Position numbers and translations under genes: made by a program. Source: an uncultured Eubacteriales bacterium (lineage in GTDB: Bacteria; Bacillota; Clostridia; Oscillospirales; Acutalibacteraceae). Taken from it: a DNA stretch of 23,730 nt. Shown in pieces: positions 15,792 through 21,666 of this stretch. Positions within the stretch are counted from its first letter, which is position 1; every line of letters starts with the position of its first letter. The notes under the pieces were generated by a model that searched no databases, had not been told where the DNA came from, and saw only the letters and a program-made list of their open reading frames with translations. The DNA is taken from NCBI GenBank assembly GCA_934488615.1, contig CAKSSJ010000032.1, positions 1 to 23,730 of the forward strand. Direction: 5' to 3'.

Positions 15792-16331
15792 ATGAAGGTT
15801 GCACAGGACTTTTTGAATACGCACGATTTCGTCGTTGTTGATATTGAAACGACGGGGCTGAACTGCAAAACGGACGATATAATTGAAATTTCAGCCGTCA
15901 GAGTTGAAAATGATATTGTCACGGACGAATTTTCTCATTTGATCCATACCGACAAGGAGATAAGCCCGTTTATTTACGGCTTGACGGGTATAAACAATGC
16001 TATGCTCGAAAATGCCGACGATATTTCGACCGTGCTTTGCGAGTGGTTCGATTTTGTCGGCAATATGCCTATAGTCGGACACAATATCGGCTTTGATATG
16101 CGTTTTATTTCGTGGAATTCGGCGCTACTTTTCGGCGAGAAGCCCTGCAACAGAACGCTTGACACCCTGCGCTTTGCAAAGGAGATGCTTCCCGAGCTGG
16201 GTCATCACAAGCTGTCTTTTTTGAAAGAGTATTTCGGAATAAGCGGCGCGTCTCACCGTGCGCTTGACGATTGCAGAACGACATATGAGCTGGTTGAGAT
16301 ACTCAAGAAAAAGGCGGCAGGCTCGGTTTGA
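15792..16331 (+). CDS. DEDDh 3'-5' exonuclease (DnaQ/PolC-epsilon type)
   Basis: A stand-alone 179-residue 3'-5' exonuclease with the fold of the proofreading domain of DNA polymerase III. Exo I is DIETTG (Asp17, Glu19), Exo II is GHNIGFDMRF (Asp102), and Exo III is HRALDDC (His155, Asp160). All five DEDDh catalytic positions are present, so it should be active with two metal ions. A conserved LTGI segment is at 64-67. The start at 15792 is 9 bases after AGAGG; the in-frame ATG at 15783 directly abuts that site. Stand-alone versions act in DNA repair or RNA/DNA trimming; the exact role is not readable. Confidence 0.92.
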   Translation: MKVAQDFLNTHDFVVVDIETTGLNCKTDDIIEISAVRVENDIVTDEFSHLIHTDKEISPFIYGLTGINNAMLENADDISTVLCEWFDFVGNMPIVGHNIGFDMRFISWNSALLFGEKPCNRTLDTLRFAKEMLPELGHHKLSFLKEYFGISGASHRALDDCRTTYELVEILKKKAAGSV

Positions 16332-16400
16332 TTTTTGTTTAAATGAAGAAAATTACCAAGGTTTCCCGTCGGCGGAGTATCATTATTTTATCGGTCTTTA

Positions 16401-16453
16401 TCCCCTCCGTCGTCAATGACGACACCTCCCCTTAAATCATTTAAGGGGAGGCT
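16401..16453 (-). repeat. REP-like stem-loop element, copy B (inverted)
   Basis: Read on the minus strand, it begins AGCCTCCCCTTAAA like copies A and C. It has a perfect 12-bp stem (16425-16436 with 16440-16451, 3-base loop), then a second hairpin with different bases but the same place, GTCGTCA/TGACGAC (16409-16423), and a GGAGGGGA tail. It faces copy C head to head with 54 bases between. Confidence 0.75.
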
Positions 16454-16507
16454 GAAAACTAAAATCAGTTCGATAATATAGGAAAAAATAGACGTAGAAG
16501 CTATCTA

Positions 16508-16556
16508 AGCCTCCCCTTGAAGCAAGGGGAGGGGGACCGCTTGCGGTGGTGGGGAT
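16508..16556 (+). repeat. REP-like stem-loop element, copy C
   Basis: Same 49-base layout as copy A. Hairpin 1 is CCTCCCCTTG (16510-16519), loop AAG, CAAGGGGAGG (16523-16532); hairpin 2 is ACCGC (16536-16540), TT, GCGGT (16543-16547); the tail is GGTGGGGAT. Compared with A, both bases of the top stem pair changed together (A-T to G-C). With copy B it forms an inverted pair like the BIME arrangements of enterobacterial REP sequences. Confidence 0.8.
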
Positions 16557-16694
16557 TTAGAACTGTCTTTTTTGATATTCAATAATATCATTTTAAAACC
16601 TTTCGACTTCGGCACAAAACACCGACTGATGACTGCCGCATTGAAAATTATATAGGAAAATTATAAAAAGCGATAATTTTATTAACAAAAACAC
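16557..16694 (+). other. AT-rich intergenic stretch upstream of the rpsO promoter
   Basis: There is no coding frame. TGATATT-CAAT-AATATCA (16573-16590) is a 7-bp hairpin followed by TTTT. GAAAATTATA is repeated directly at 16643-16652 and 16656-16665. AAAATTAT (16657-16664) pairs with ATAATTTT (16673-16680), ending 14 bases before the rpsO -35 box. The A/T-rich block could act as an UP element or weak terminator. Confidence 0.45.
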
Positions 16695-16723
16695 TTTACA
16701 AACCCGATATCGGGTGGTATAAT
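16695..16723 (+). promoter_or_regulatory. rpsO promoter with a perfect palindrome in the spacer
   Basis: TTTACA (16695-16700), a 17-base spacer and TATAAT (16718-16723). The spacer holds ACCCGATATCGGGT (16702-16715), a perfect 14-bp palindrome, exactly where a dimeric repressor would sit between the -35 and -10 boxes. Confidence 0.75.
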
Positions 16724-16748
16724 ACTAACGTTGTGTTTCCGCTTTCTC

Positions 16749-16792
16749 GGATTACGGGTTTTACCGCCACGCGGTGTTCACCTGCCGTAACC
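16749..16792 (+). promoter_or_regulatory. Structured rpsO leader RNA, candidate S15 autoregulatory site
   Basis: GG-A-TTACGG (16749-16757) pairs with CCGTAA-CC (16785-16792), enclosing an inner hairpin ACCGC (16763-16767), CAC, GCGGT (16771-16775). It lies in the 5' leader between the promoter and the rpsO start. S15 is known to bind its own leader in several bacteria with unrelated structures; recognition of this one is inference. Confidence 0.55.
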
Positions 16793-16834
16793 TGGGAGGT
16801 CGGCGCAAAATAATAATTTAATGAGGTGAAAATT

Positions 16835-17098
16835 ATGACACAGGCAGAGAAGCAGGCTATCATGGCTGAGTATGCTCTTCACGAGGGTGACACAGGTTCA
16901 CCGGAGGTTCAGATCGCAGTTCTTACAAAGAGAATCAACGACCTTACCGAGCATCTCAAGACTCACAAGAAGGATCATCATTCAAGAAGAGGCCTTCTCA
17001 AGATGGTTGGTCACAGACGTAACCTTCTTGCTTACTTGCAGAAAGTTGATATCGAGAGATATCGTGCTATCATCGCAAGACTTGGTATTCGTAAATAA
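16835..17098 (+). CDS. rpsO: 30S ribosomal protein S15
   Basis: S15 is a primary 16S rRNA-binding protein of the small subunit platform. The 87-residue product has the family pattern: HEGDTGSPEVQIAVLTKRI, then LTEHLKTHKKDHHSRRGLLKMVGHRRNLLAYL, a near-universal S15 signature, and the end RYRAIIARLGIRK. The ATG at 16835 is 6 bases after GAGGTG; the GTG at 16826 is part of that site and is not the start. It is followed by pnp, the common rpsO-pnp pairing. Confidence 0.99.
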   Translation: MTQAEKQAIMAEYALHEGDTGSPEVQIAVLTKRINDLTEHLKTHKKDHHSRRGLLKMVGHRRNLLAYLQKVDIERYRAIIARLGIRK

Positions 17099-17109
17099 TT
17101 TCGGCTTCA

Positions 17110-17143
17110 TGAGGCAGACAGCATTCTTTTACTGTCTGCCTCA
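17110..17143 (+). terminator. Perfect 12-bp hairpin between rpsO and pnp (weak terminator or processing site)
   Basis: TGAGGCAGACAG (17110-17121) pairs with CTGTCTGCCTCA (17132-17143). No T-tract follows, so it may act as a partial terminator, an rpsO mRNA 3' end protector or an RNase III processing site, as in the enterobacterial rpsO-pnp region. Confidence 0.6.
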
Positions 17144-17169
17144 GTGTCGATTTAAAAAAGTATCTATTT

Positions 17170-17250
17170 GTCGGGCAGCTTATCGGCTTTAGCAGTGAAT
17201 CGACAGCTTGAAGCTCAAACTGCGGATTTATTGCTAAATCCTTGCCCGAC
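17170..17250 (+). promoter_or_regulatory. Structured pnp leader RNA (three-way junction-like)
   Basis: An 8-bp closing stem GTCGGGCA (17170-17177) / TGCCCGAC (17243-17250) encloses two inner arms: GCAGT (17192-17196) / ACTGC (17219-17223) with AGCTTGAAGCT inside, and GGATTTA-TTGC-TAAATCC (17224-17241). It ends 32 bases before the pnp ATG. PNPase autoregulates through a leader stem in E. coli; the same logic here is inference. Confidence 0.55.
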
Positions 17251-17282
17251 GTAGAAATAAATTTTACAGAGAGGTATAAAAA

Positions 17283-19478
17283 ATGTTTTTCAAGGATTTC
17301 AAAAAGTTTGAAACAACTCTTGCAGGACGTCCGCTCGTAGTCGAGACCGGTAAAATGGCTCAGCTTGCAGGCGGCTCATGTCTTATCCGTTACGGTGAGA
17401 CTGAGGTTCTTTGCACAGCCACAATGGCAGACAAGCCCAGAGAGGGCGTTGATTTCTTCCCTCTTTCGGTTGATTTTGAGGAGAAGCTCTATTCCGTAGG
17501 TCGTATTCCCGGTTCGTTCCAGCGCCGTGAGGGCAAGGCTTCCGAGAAGGCAACACTTGCTTCCCGTGTTATCGACCGTCCGATTCGTCCGCTTTTCCCG
17601 AAGGATATGCGTAACGATGTAGGTGTTGTTGCGACGGTTATGTCCGTTGATCCCGATTGCTCGCCCGAGATCACCGCTATGATCGGTGTTTCGGTTGCTA
17701 TTTCAATTTCAGCTATTCCGTGGGACGGCCCGATCTCAGGCGTTTCCGTTGGTCTTATTGACGGTGAGTACGTCATCAACCCGACCGAGGAGCAGAGAAA
17801 GGTTTCTCAGATGGCTGTTACGGTTGCTTCTACCAAGGATCTTGTTGCTATGATCGAGGCAGGCGCAAACGAGGTATCCAATGAGGATATGTTCGACGGA
17901 ATCATGTATGCTCACAAGGTAAACCAGGAGATCGTTAAGTTTATCGAGGGTATCCGTGCCGAGGTTGGCAAGGAGAAGATCGACTTCCCGTCAAATGATC
18001 CGGCTCCCGAGATGTTCGAGGCTATCAAGGAGTTTGCTATCGACGACGTTAAGGTTGCTCTTGACACCGACGACAAGAGAATCCGTGATGAGGCTCTTCG
18101 CCCGATCTATGCCGCTGTTCATGAGAAGTTCGACGAGGTTTATCCCGACGATATCGCAAAGATCGACGATTGCATGTATAAGCTCCAGAAGTTCATCGTT
18201 CGCCGCTGGCTTCTTGACGAGGGCAAGCGTGTTGACGGACGTGGAATCGACGAGATTCGTCCGCTTAACGCAGAGATTGACCTCCTCAGCCGTGTTCACG
18301 GTTCAGGTATGTTCACTCGCGGTCAGACACAGTGTCTTTCGGTTACAACACTCGGACCCATGAGCGATGTTCAGATGCTCGACGGTATCGACAACGAGAC
18401 CGAAAAGAGATATATCCACCACTACAACTTCCCGTCATACTCAGTTGGCGAGACTCGTCCGAGCAGAGGACCGGGACGTCGTGAGATCGGTCACGGCGCA
18501 CTCGCAGAGAGAGCACTTCTTCCCGTTATTCCGTCGGTTGAGGAGTTCCCGTACTGCATCCGTGTTGTTTCCGAGGTTCTTTCCTCAAACGGTTCAACAT
18601 CACAGGGCTCAATCTGTGGTTCAACTCTTTCACTTATGGCAGCAGGTGTGCCGATCAAGGCTCCCGTTGCAGGTATCTCCTGCGGACTTATCACCGAGGG
18701 CGACCGCTTCATGACAATGGTTGATATCCAGGGTCTTGAGGACTTCTTCGGCGACATGGACTTCAAGGTTGCAGGTACAAAGAAGGGTATCACCGCTATT
18801 CAGATGGACCTCAAGGTTCACGGACTTACTCCCGAAATCATCAAGGAAGCTCTTGAAAAGACATACAAGGCTCGTTGCTACATTCTTGACGAGATCATGC
18901 TTCCGGTTATTCCCGAGCCGAGAAAAGAGCTTTCAAAGTATGCTCCGAAGATGCTTTCAACTAAGGTTCCCGTTGATAAGATCGCCGAGGTTATCGGTAA
19001 GCAGGGTAAGGTTATCCAGAAGATTTGCGCAGAGTGCGATTGTAAGGTTGACGTTGAAGAGGACGGAAGCGTATTTGTTTGCTCTCAGGATATTGAGAAC
19101 GCAAAGCGCGCTATCTTCATGATCGAGACTATCGCTAACGATCCCGAGGTCGGTGCGATTTATAAGGGCGTTGTAACAAGAATTATGGACTTCGGCGCAT
19201 TCGTTGAAATTGCTCCGGGCAAAGAGGGTCTTGTTCACATCAGCCATCTTGATGTCAAGAGAGTTGACAAGGTAACAGACGTTGTCAACGTTGGCGATGA
19301 GGTTATCGTTAAGGTCCGTGAGATTGACGAGCAGGGCAGAATCAATCTTTCGCGCCGCGAGGCTCTTATCGAGGTTGAGGGTCTTGTTCCCGAAAACGAG
19401 ATTTCCGACGCTCCGAGACGTCCGTCAGGCGACCGCCGCAGAGGCGGCCCGAGAGGCGGAAGAAGAGACCACAAATAA
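17283..19478 (+). CDS. pnp: Polyribonucleotide nucleotidyltransferase (PNPase)
   Basis: PNPase is the trimeric phosphorolytic 3'-5' exoribonuclease that degrades mRNA with phosphate to release nucleoside diphosphates. The 731-residue protein has two RNase PH cores. The first includes GGSCLIRYGETEVLC and R-I-P-G-S-F-x-R-R-E-G. The second includes a G-x-M-F-T-R-G-Q-T-Q segment and RREIGHGALAERAL. An inter-core helical region lies between them. A KH domain has the IGKQGK loop at about 571, and an S1 domain begins near 626 (GVVTRIMDFGAFVEI). The Arg/Gly-rich tail (GDRRRGGPRGGRR) probably adds RNA affinity. The ATG follows an AGAGAGGT site. Neighbouring rpsO and the leader structure fit expected control. 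Confidence 0.99.
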   Translation: MFFKDFKKFETTLAGRPLVVETGKMAQLAGGSCLIRYGETEVLCTATMADKPREGVDFFPLSVDFEEKLYSVGRIPGSFQRREGKASEKATLASRVIDRPIRPLFPKDMRNDVGVVATVMSVDPDCSPEITAMIGVSVAISISAIPWDGPISGVSVGLIDGEYVINPTEEQRKVSQMAVTVASTKDLVAMIEAGANEVSNEDMFDGIMYAHKVNQEIVKFIEGIRAEVGKEKIDFPSNDPAPEMFEAIKEFAIDDVKVALDTDDKRIRDEALRPIYAAVHEKFDEVYPDDIAKIDDCMYKLQKFIVRRWLLDEGKRVDGRGIDEIRPLNAEIDLLSRVHGSGMFTRGQTQCLSVTTLGPMSDVQMLDGIDNETEKRYIHHYNFPSYSVGETRPSRGPGRREIGHGALAERALLPVIPSVEEFPYCIRVVSEVLSSNGSTSQGSICGSTLSLMAAGVPIKAPVAGISCGLITEGDRFMTMVDIQGLEDFFGDMDFKVAGTKKGITAIQMDLKVHGLTPEIIKEALEKTYKARCYILDEIMLPVIPEPRKELSKYAPKMLSTKVPVDKIAEVIGKQGKVIQKICAECDCKVDVEEDGSVFVCSQDIENAKRAIFMIETIANDPEVGAIYKGVVTRIMDFGAFVEIAPGKEGLVHISHLDVKRVDKVTDVVNVGDEVIVKVREIDEQGRINLSRREALIEVEGLVPENEISDAPRRPSGDRRRGGPRGGRRDHK

Positions 19479-19496
19479 TCAATAAGCAATAATTGA

Positions 19497-19538
19497 GGCT
19501 GTATCATGGCTCACTTGAGCTATGGTGCAGTCTTTTTT
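19497..19538 (+). terminator. Intrinsic terminator after pnp
   Basis: A 16-pair stem, 19497-19512 with 19517-19532 and an ACTT loop, contains several G-T wobbles but no true mismatches, and is followed by TTTTTT (19533-19538). It marks the end of the core-gene block. Confidence 0.85.
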
Positions 19539-19561
19539 GTTAGCAATATTCCATATGAAAA

Positions 19562-19899
19562 TTATTTAAGGGCTTTTGATAGAGTTAGAATCAGATCCTT
19601 ATTGGAATCAGATAGGTTTATATAATTGTTTATTAGTGTTGAAACTGAACCTGATAAAGGTATGTCATTGGATTTTTTATAAAAAAACACCCAAACAGGA
19701 ATTTCAAAGGCGTTACATATATTGATTATTGTTCGCACATTTGGAATTCCTCTTTTTTATAAAGATACTTGATTGTGTTAATTGACATTCCAGATTTATC
19801 TGCCAATTTATACATTGAATAGTTTTGGGCGACCCTTAGTTGATCAATTCGATTAACTATGGCGTTAATAAGTTCTGATTCTGATTTATAATTGTACAT
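19562..19899 (-). pseudogene. XRE-family helix-turn-helix regulator, frameshifted
   Basis: The first part reads MYNYKSESELINAIVNRIDQ and then a helix-turn-helix YSMYKLADKSGMSINTIKYLYKK. The frame then shifts: adding one A at the A6 run (T6 at 19753-19758 on the plus strand) continues with RGIPNVRTIINICNAFEIP and a further 45 or so residues to a stop at 19562. That continuation is the expected second half of such repressors (P-x-V-x-T-I-x-x-I-C-x-A-F). As written, the protein ends at 19726 after a few shifted residues. The start at 19899 is 7 bases after GGAGGT; the in-frame TTG at 19914 is unlikely. The intact protein would be about 112 residues. It is divergent from the recombinase and was probably its repressor. 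Confidence 0.8.
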
Positions 19900-19930
19900 A
19901 ATATGCACCTCCAATAATGTTGAATATTAA

Positions 19931-19978
19931 ATTGGGTAGTATACTTCACCCAATGTATCACTTTGGGGTGGTAAACTT
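19931..19978. promoter_or_regulatory. Candidate operators between the regulator and recombinase genes
   Basis: ATTGGGT (19931-19937) and ACCCAAT (19948-19954) form a 7-bp inverted repeat around AGTATACTTC. In addition, GGGTAGTATACTT (19934-19946) and GGGTGGTAAACTT (19966-19978) are direct repeats, 11 of 13 identical, spaced 32 bases apart (about three helical turns). This is the expected place for the XRE regulator to bind. Confidence 0.5.
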
Positions 19979-19980
19979 AA

Positions 19981-20009
19981 TTACAAGAGGGATTAATAAA
20001 TGATATAAT
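19981..20009 (+). promoter_or_regulatory. Probable promoter of the recombinase relic
   Basis: A perfect TATAAT (20004-20009) with a weak TTACAA (19981-19986) 17 bases upstream. It follows directly after the operator-like repeats. The leader to the ATG at 20111 is about 95 bases. Confidence 0.45.
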
Positions 20010-20110
20010 ATCGGCAGATTTACTGAGGTGATTATTTTTTAAAATAATGATTGTTCGATGTAACTAAAGCAGGTGCCAACTAAACGTTTTTGTAGATTGA
20101 GGATGAAAAA

Positions 20111-20635
20111 ATGAGGGAAGAAATAGAGACAGCAGCGTATATTCCTGCAAAGAATAAAACGGAATTATTTGAATCTAATCATATTTACAGGACATGTGCA
20201 TACTGTAGAGTGTCAACAGATAATGATGCACAGATGTCATCTTTTGCATTGCAACAAGAACACTATAAAAACTTGGTAGGACAACATGCTAACTGGAATT
20301 TACAGCATATTTTTGCTGATGAAGGTATATCAGGAACATCACGTAAAAACAGAAATGAGTTCAACGATATGATTTCTCGGTGTGAAAAAGGGGAGTTTGA
20401 TCTAATAATTACCAAAGCCATTAAGTGGAGAAAGGATCCAGAAAAGACCCAGTACAGTCGAATAGAATGTACACTTTTTGGTAAAAAAATATATAGTGCA
20501 TGGTCGCTTGATGAAAAATATAGCTATAAAACTATTGGGAAATTAGTTCAGTGCGACAGAAAGGTTATGTTGCTTTTCGACTTTTCGAAGAAAGAAGCCT
20601 GGCAGGGCCCAAAAATAATAAAGGAAAAAGCTTAA
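20111..20635 (+). pseudogene. Serine recombinase N-terminal domain fused to the tail of an accessory protein
   Basis: The frame is open (174 residues), but it is a chimera. Residues 1 to about 103 are the start of a large serine recombinase: ETAAYIPAK, then CAYCRVSTD with the catalytic serine at 35, and EGISGTSRKNR and FDLIITK. The S-R-F-A-R-N sequence expected next is missing, as are the rest of the catalytic core, the zinc ribbon and the DNA-binding domain. From about residue 120 the sequence (FGKKIYSAWSLDEKYSYKTIGKLV, then VMLLFDFSK) resembles the C-terminal half of the small protein encoded next. An internal deletion is the simplest explanation. It cannot be an active integrase; any residual role is unknown. 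Confidence 0.8.
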
Positions 20636-20675
20636 GTAATAAGGTTTATTGTGCTATAAGAAGGGGTCCGCGTCA

Positions 20676-21026
20676 ATGGATAATACAATATTTATATCAA
20701 TATGTTATTTAAATGGTGGAATTAGGTTATTCAAAGATACAATAAGAGATTTAGATATGCCTTCGTATGTAAAAATCTATATTCACAGAGAGCAGAACTT
20801 TTTAGCAATTATTTCTGATGAAAAACAAACCCTAATTACGCATAAAACTCCGAAAGATATTTATGATAAAAGATGGAAAATGATTATTTATAGCAAAAAA
20901 CTATGTAATATTATATATGAAAAAATGCAATGGGACAAAAGAAAGTTATATAGAGTTCCGGGAAAAATAATAGAGAAAGGAGCTGTTGCTCGTTTTGAAT
21001 TAAACAAAGCGAATATTATTATATAA
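20676..21026 (+). CDS. Small recombinase-associated protein, function unknown
   Basis: A 116-residue, basic, Ile/Lys-rich protein. The N-terminal half is sheet-like (TIFISICYLNGGIRLF, VKIYIHREQNFLAII). The C-terminal part has a W-D-K-R-K-L-Y-R-V-P-G-K-I-I segment followed by a VARFEL strand. I have the impression of a family often encoded beside serine recombinases in Clostridia, but cannot name it. The tail of the preceding recombinase relic is a partial second copy of the same C-terminal motif. The start at 20676 is chosen for AAGGGG at 20661-20666; the upstream in-frame TTG at 20649 has no site. It is 40 bases after the relic and is followed by a strong terminator. Confidence 0.65.
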   Translation: MDNTIFISICYLNGGIRLFKDTIRDLDMPSYVKIYIHREQNFLAIISDEKQTLITHKTPKDIYDKRWKMIIYSKKLCNIIYEKMQWDKRKLYRVPGKIIEKGAVARFELNKANIII

Positions 21027-21045
21027 GGCCAAATTTTATAATTAA

Positions 21046-21085
21046 CACCCTTAATAGTTGATTAAAACTATTAAGGGTGCTTTTA
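21046..21085 (+). terminator. Intrinsic terminator after the accessory gene
   Basis: CACCCTTAATAGTT (21046-21059) pairs perfectly with AACTATTAAGGGTG (21066-21079) over a 6-base loop, followed by CTTTTAT. It ends the plus-strand element genes. Confidence 0.85.
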
Positions 21086-21252
21086 TAAAGTCTCCCTGTA
21101 TTAGTATTATAAAAATTCATGTTATGAAAGTTAATTATATATTTGTAGGAGACAAAGTTTAGGGATAATAGTTATCGGTGTCCCTGTTTTGAAAATTTAG
21201 TTTCTCAGATGTGCTTTGCTAATAAAATACAAAACTATTAAAAAACTAAAAA
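21086..21252. other. AT-rich gap between convergent genes
   Basis: There is no coding frame. GTCTCC near 21090 pairs at distance with GGAGAC near 21150, and GGGATAA-TAG-TTATC...TCCC (about 21163-21186) forms an imperfect hairpin. The word CCCTGT recurs nearby. This may be the remnant of an element end; no defined terminal repeat could be shown. Confidence 0.4.
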
Positions 21253-21654
21253 TTATTCTTCAGAGAAAAAAGCATAGTTTATCGGATACATCCATTTTGG
21301 AAAATGGTGTGATGGAACAAAGGAAAAGGTTTTAAGCTTACCTGATTTATAAAGTTCTTCATCTAATTCGAACAAAAATTTAAGTAATTCGTTTTGACTC
21401 TGTGTCTGATCAGGGAGGTCAATTGTTTTGTAATACAATTTTTCTGCCAAAAGAAAGCACAAAGAATTCACATCAGAACAATTGACATATTCCCTAATCT
21501 GAGAGTCAAGACCGTTCCACTCATCTGTATCGAAAAACCATTCGATAAATGTGGATAGATTCCCTTTGAAGATAGCACTTGACTTGATATCTATTGCAAA
21601 GTCAAGTTTGGAAAACATATCCATATACTCAATAAAAACAGATTCTTTTGTCAT
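21253..21654 (-). CDS. Small acidic protein of unknown function, second gene of a two-gene cassette
   Basis: I do not recognise this 133-residue, acidic protein. It is rich in aromatic and acidic residues (FIEWFFDTDEWNG, FELDEELYKSG) and has a C-terminal HHFPKWMYPINYAFF segment. No signal peptide or membrane helix is visible, so it is probably cytoplasmic and mostly helical. A strong AAGGAGGTCATTTA ribosome binding site precedes the ATG. It begins 12 bases after the large upstream gene on the same strand, so the two are almost certainly cotranscribed. Size, charge and position are like those of immunity or antitoxin partners, but that is inference from layout only. Confidence 0.7.
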   Translation of the reverse strand: MTKESVFIEYMDMFSKLDFAIDIKSSAIFKGNLSTFIEWFFDTDEWNGLDSQIREYVNCSDVNSLCFLLAEKLYYKTIDLPDQTQSQNELLKFLFELDEELYKSGKLKTFSFVPSHHFPKWMYPINYAFFSEE

Positions 21655-21666
21655 TAAATGACCTCC

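Larger units (their letters stand above)
19562..21085. mobile_element. Decayed integrative-element segment (regulator, recombinase relic, accessory gene)
   Basis: From just after the pnp terminator, composition is clearly more AT-rich and the genes are mobile-element types: a frameshifted XRE regulator on the minus strand, a truncated serine recombinase and a recombinase-associated small protein on the plus strand. The paired terminator at 21046 closes the block. No attachment-site direct repeats could be defined by eye, so the ends are approximate. Confidence 0.6.

Noticed and set aside
16401..16556. CRISPR array
   Set aside because: Only two similar units, in opposite orientation and without regular spacers.
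17170..17250. Possible tRNA, because of an 8-bp closing stem and about 80-base length
   Set aside because: No T-loop GTTC sequence, no anticodon arm of 5 bp with a 7-base loop, and the arms do not match the cloverleaf; better read as a pnp leader.
21163..21180. TAGGGATAA resembling the first half of an I-SceI homing site
   Set aside because: Only nine bases match, the second half is different and no homing endonuclease gene is present; chance.
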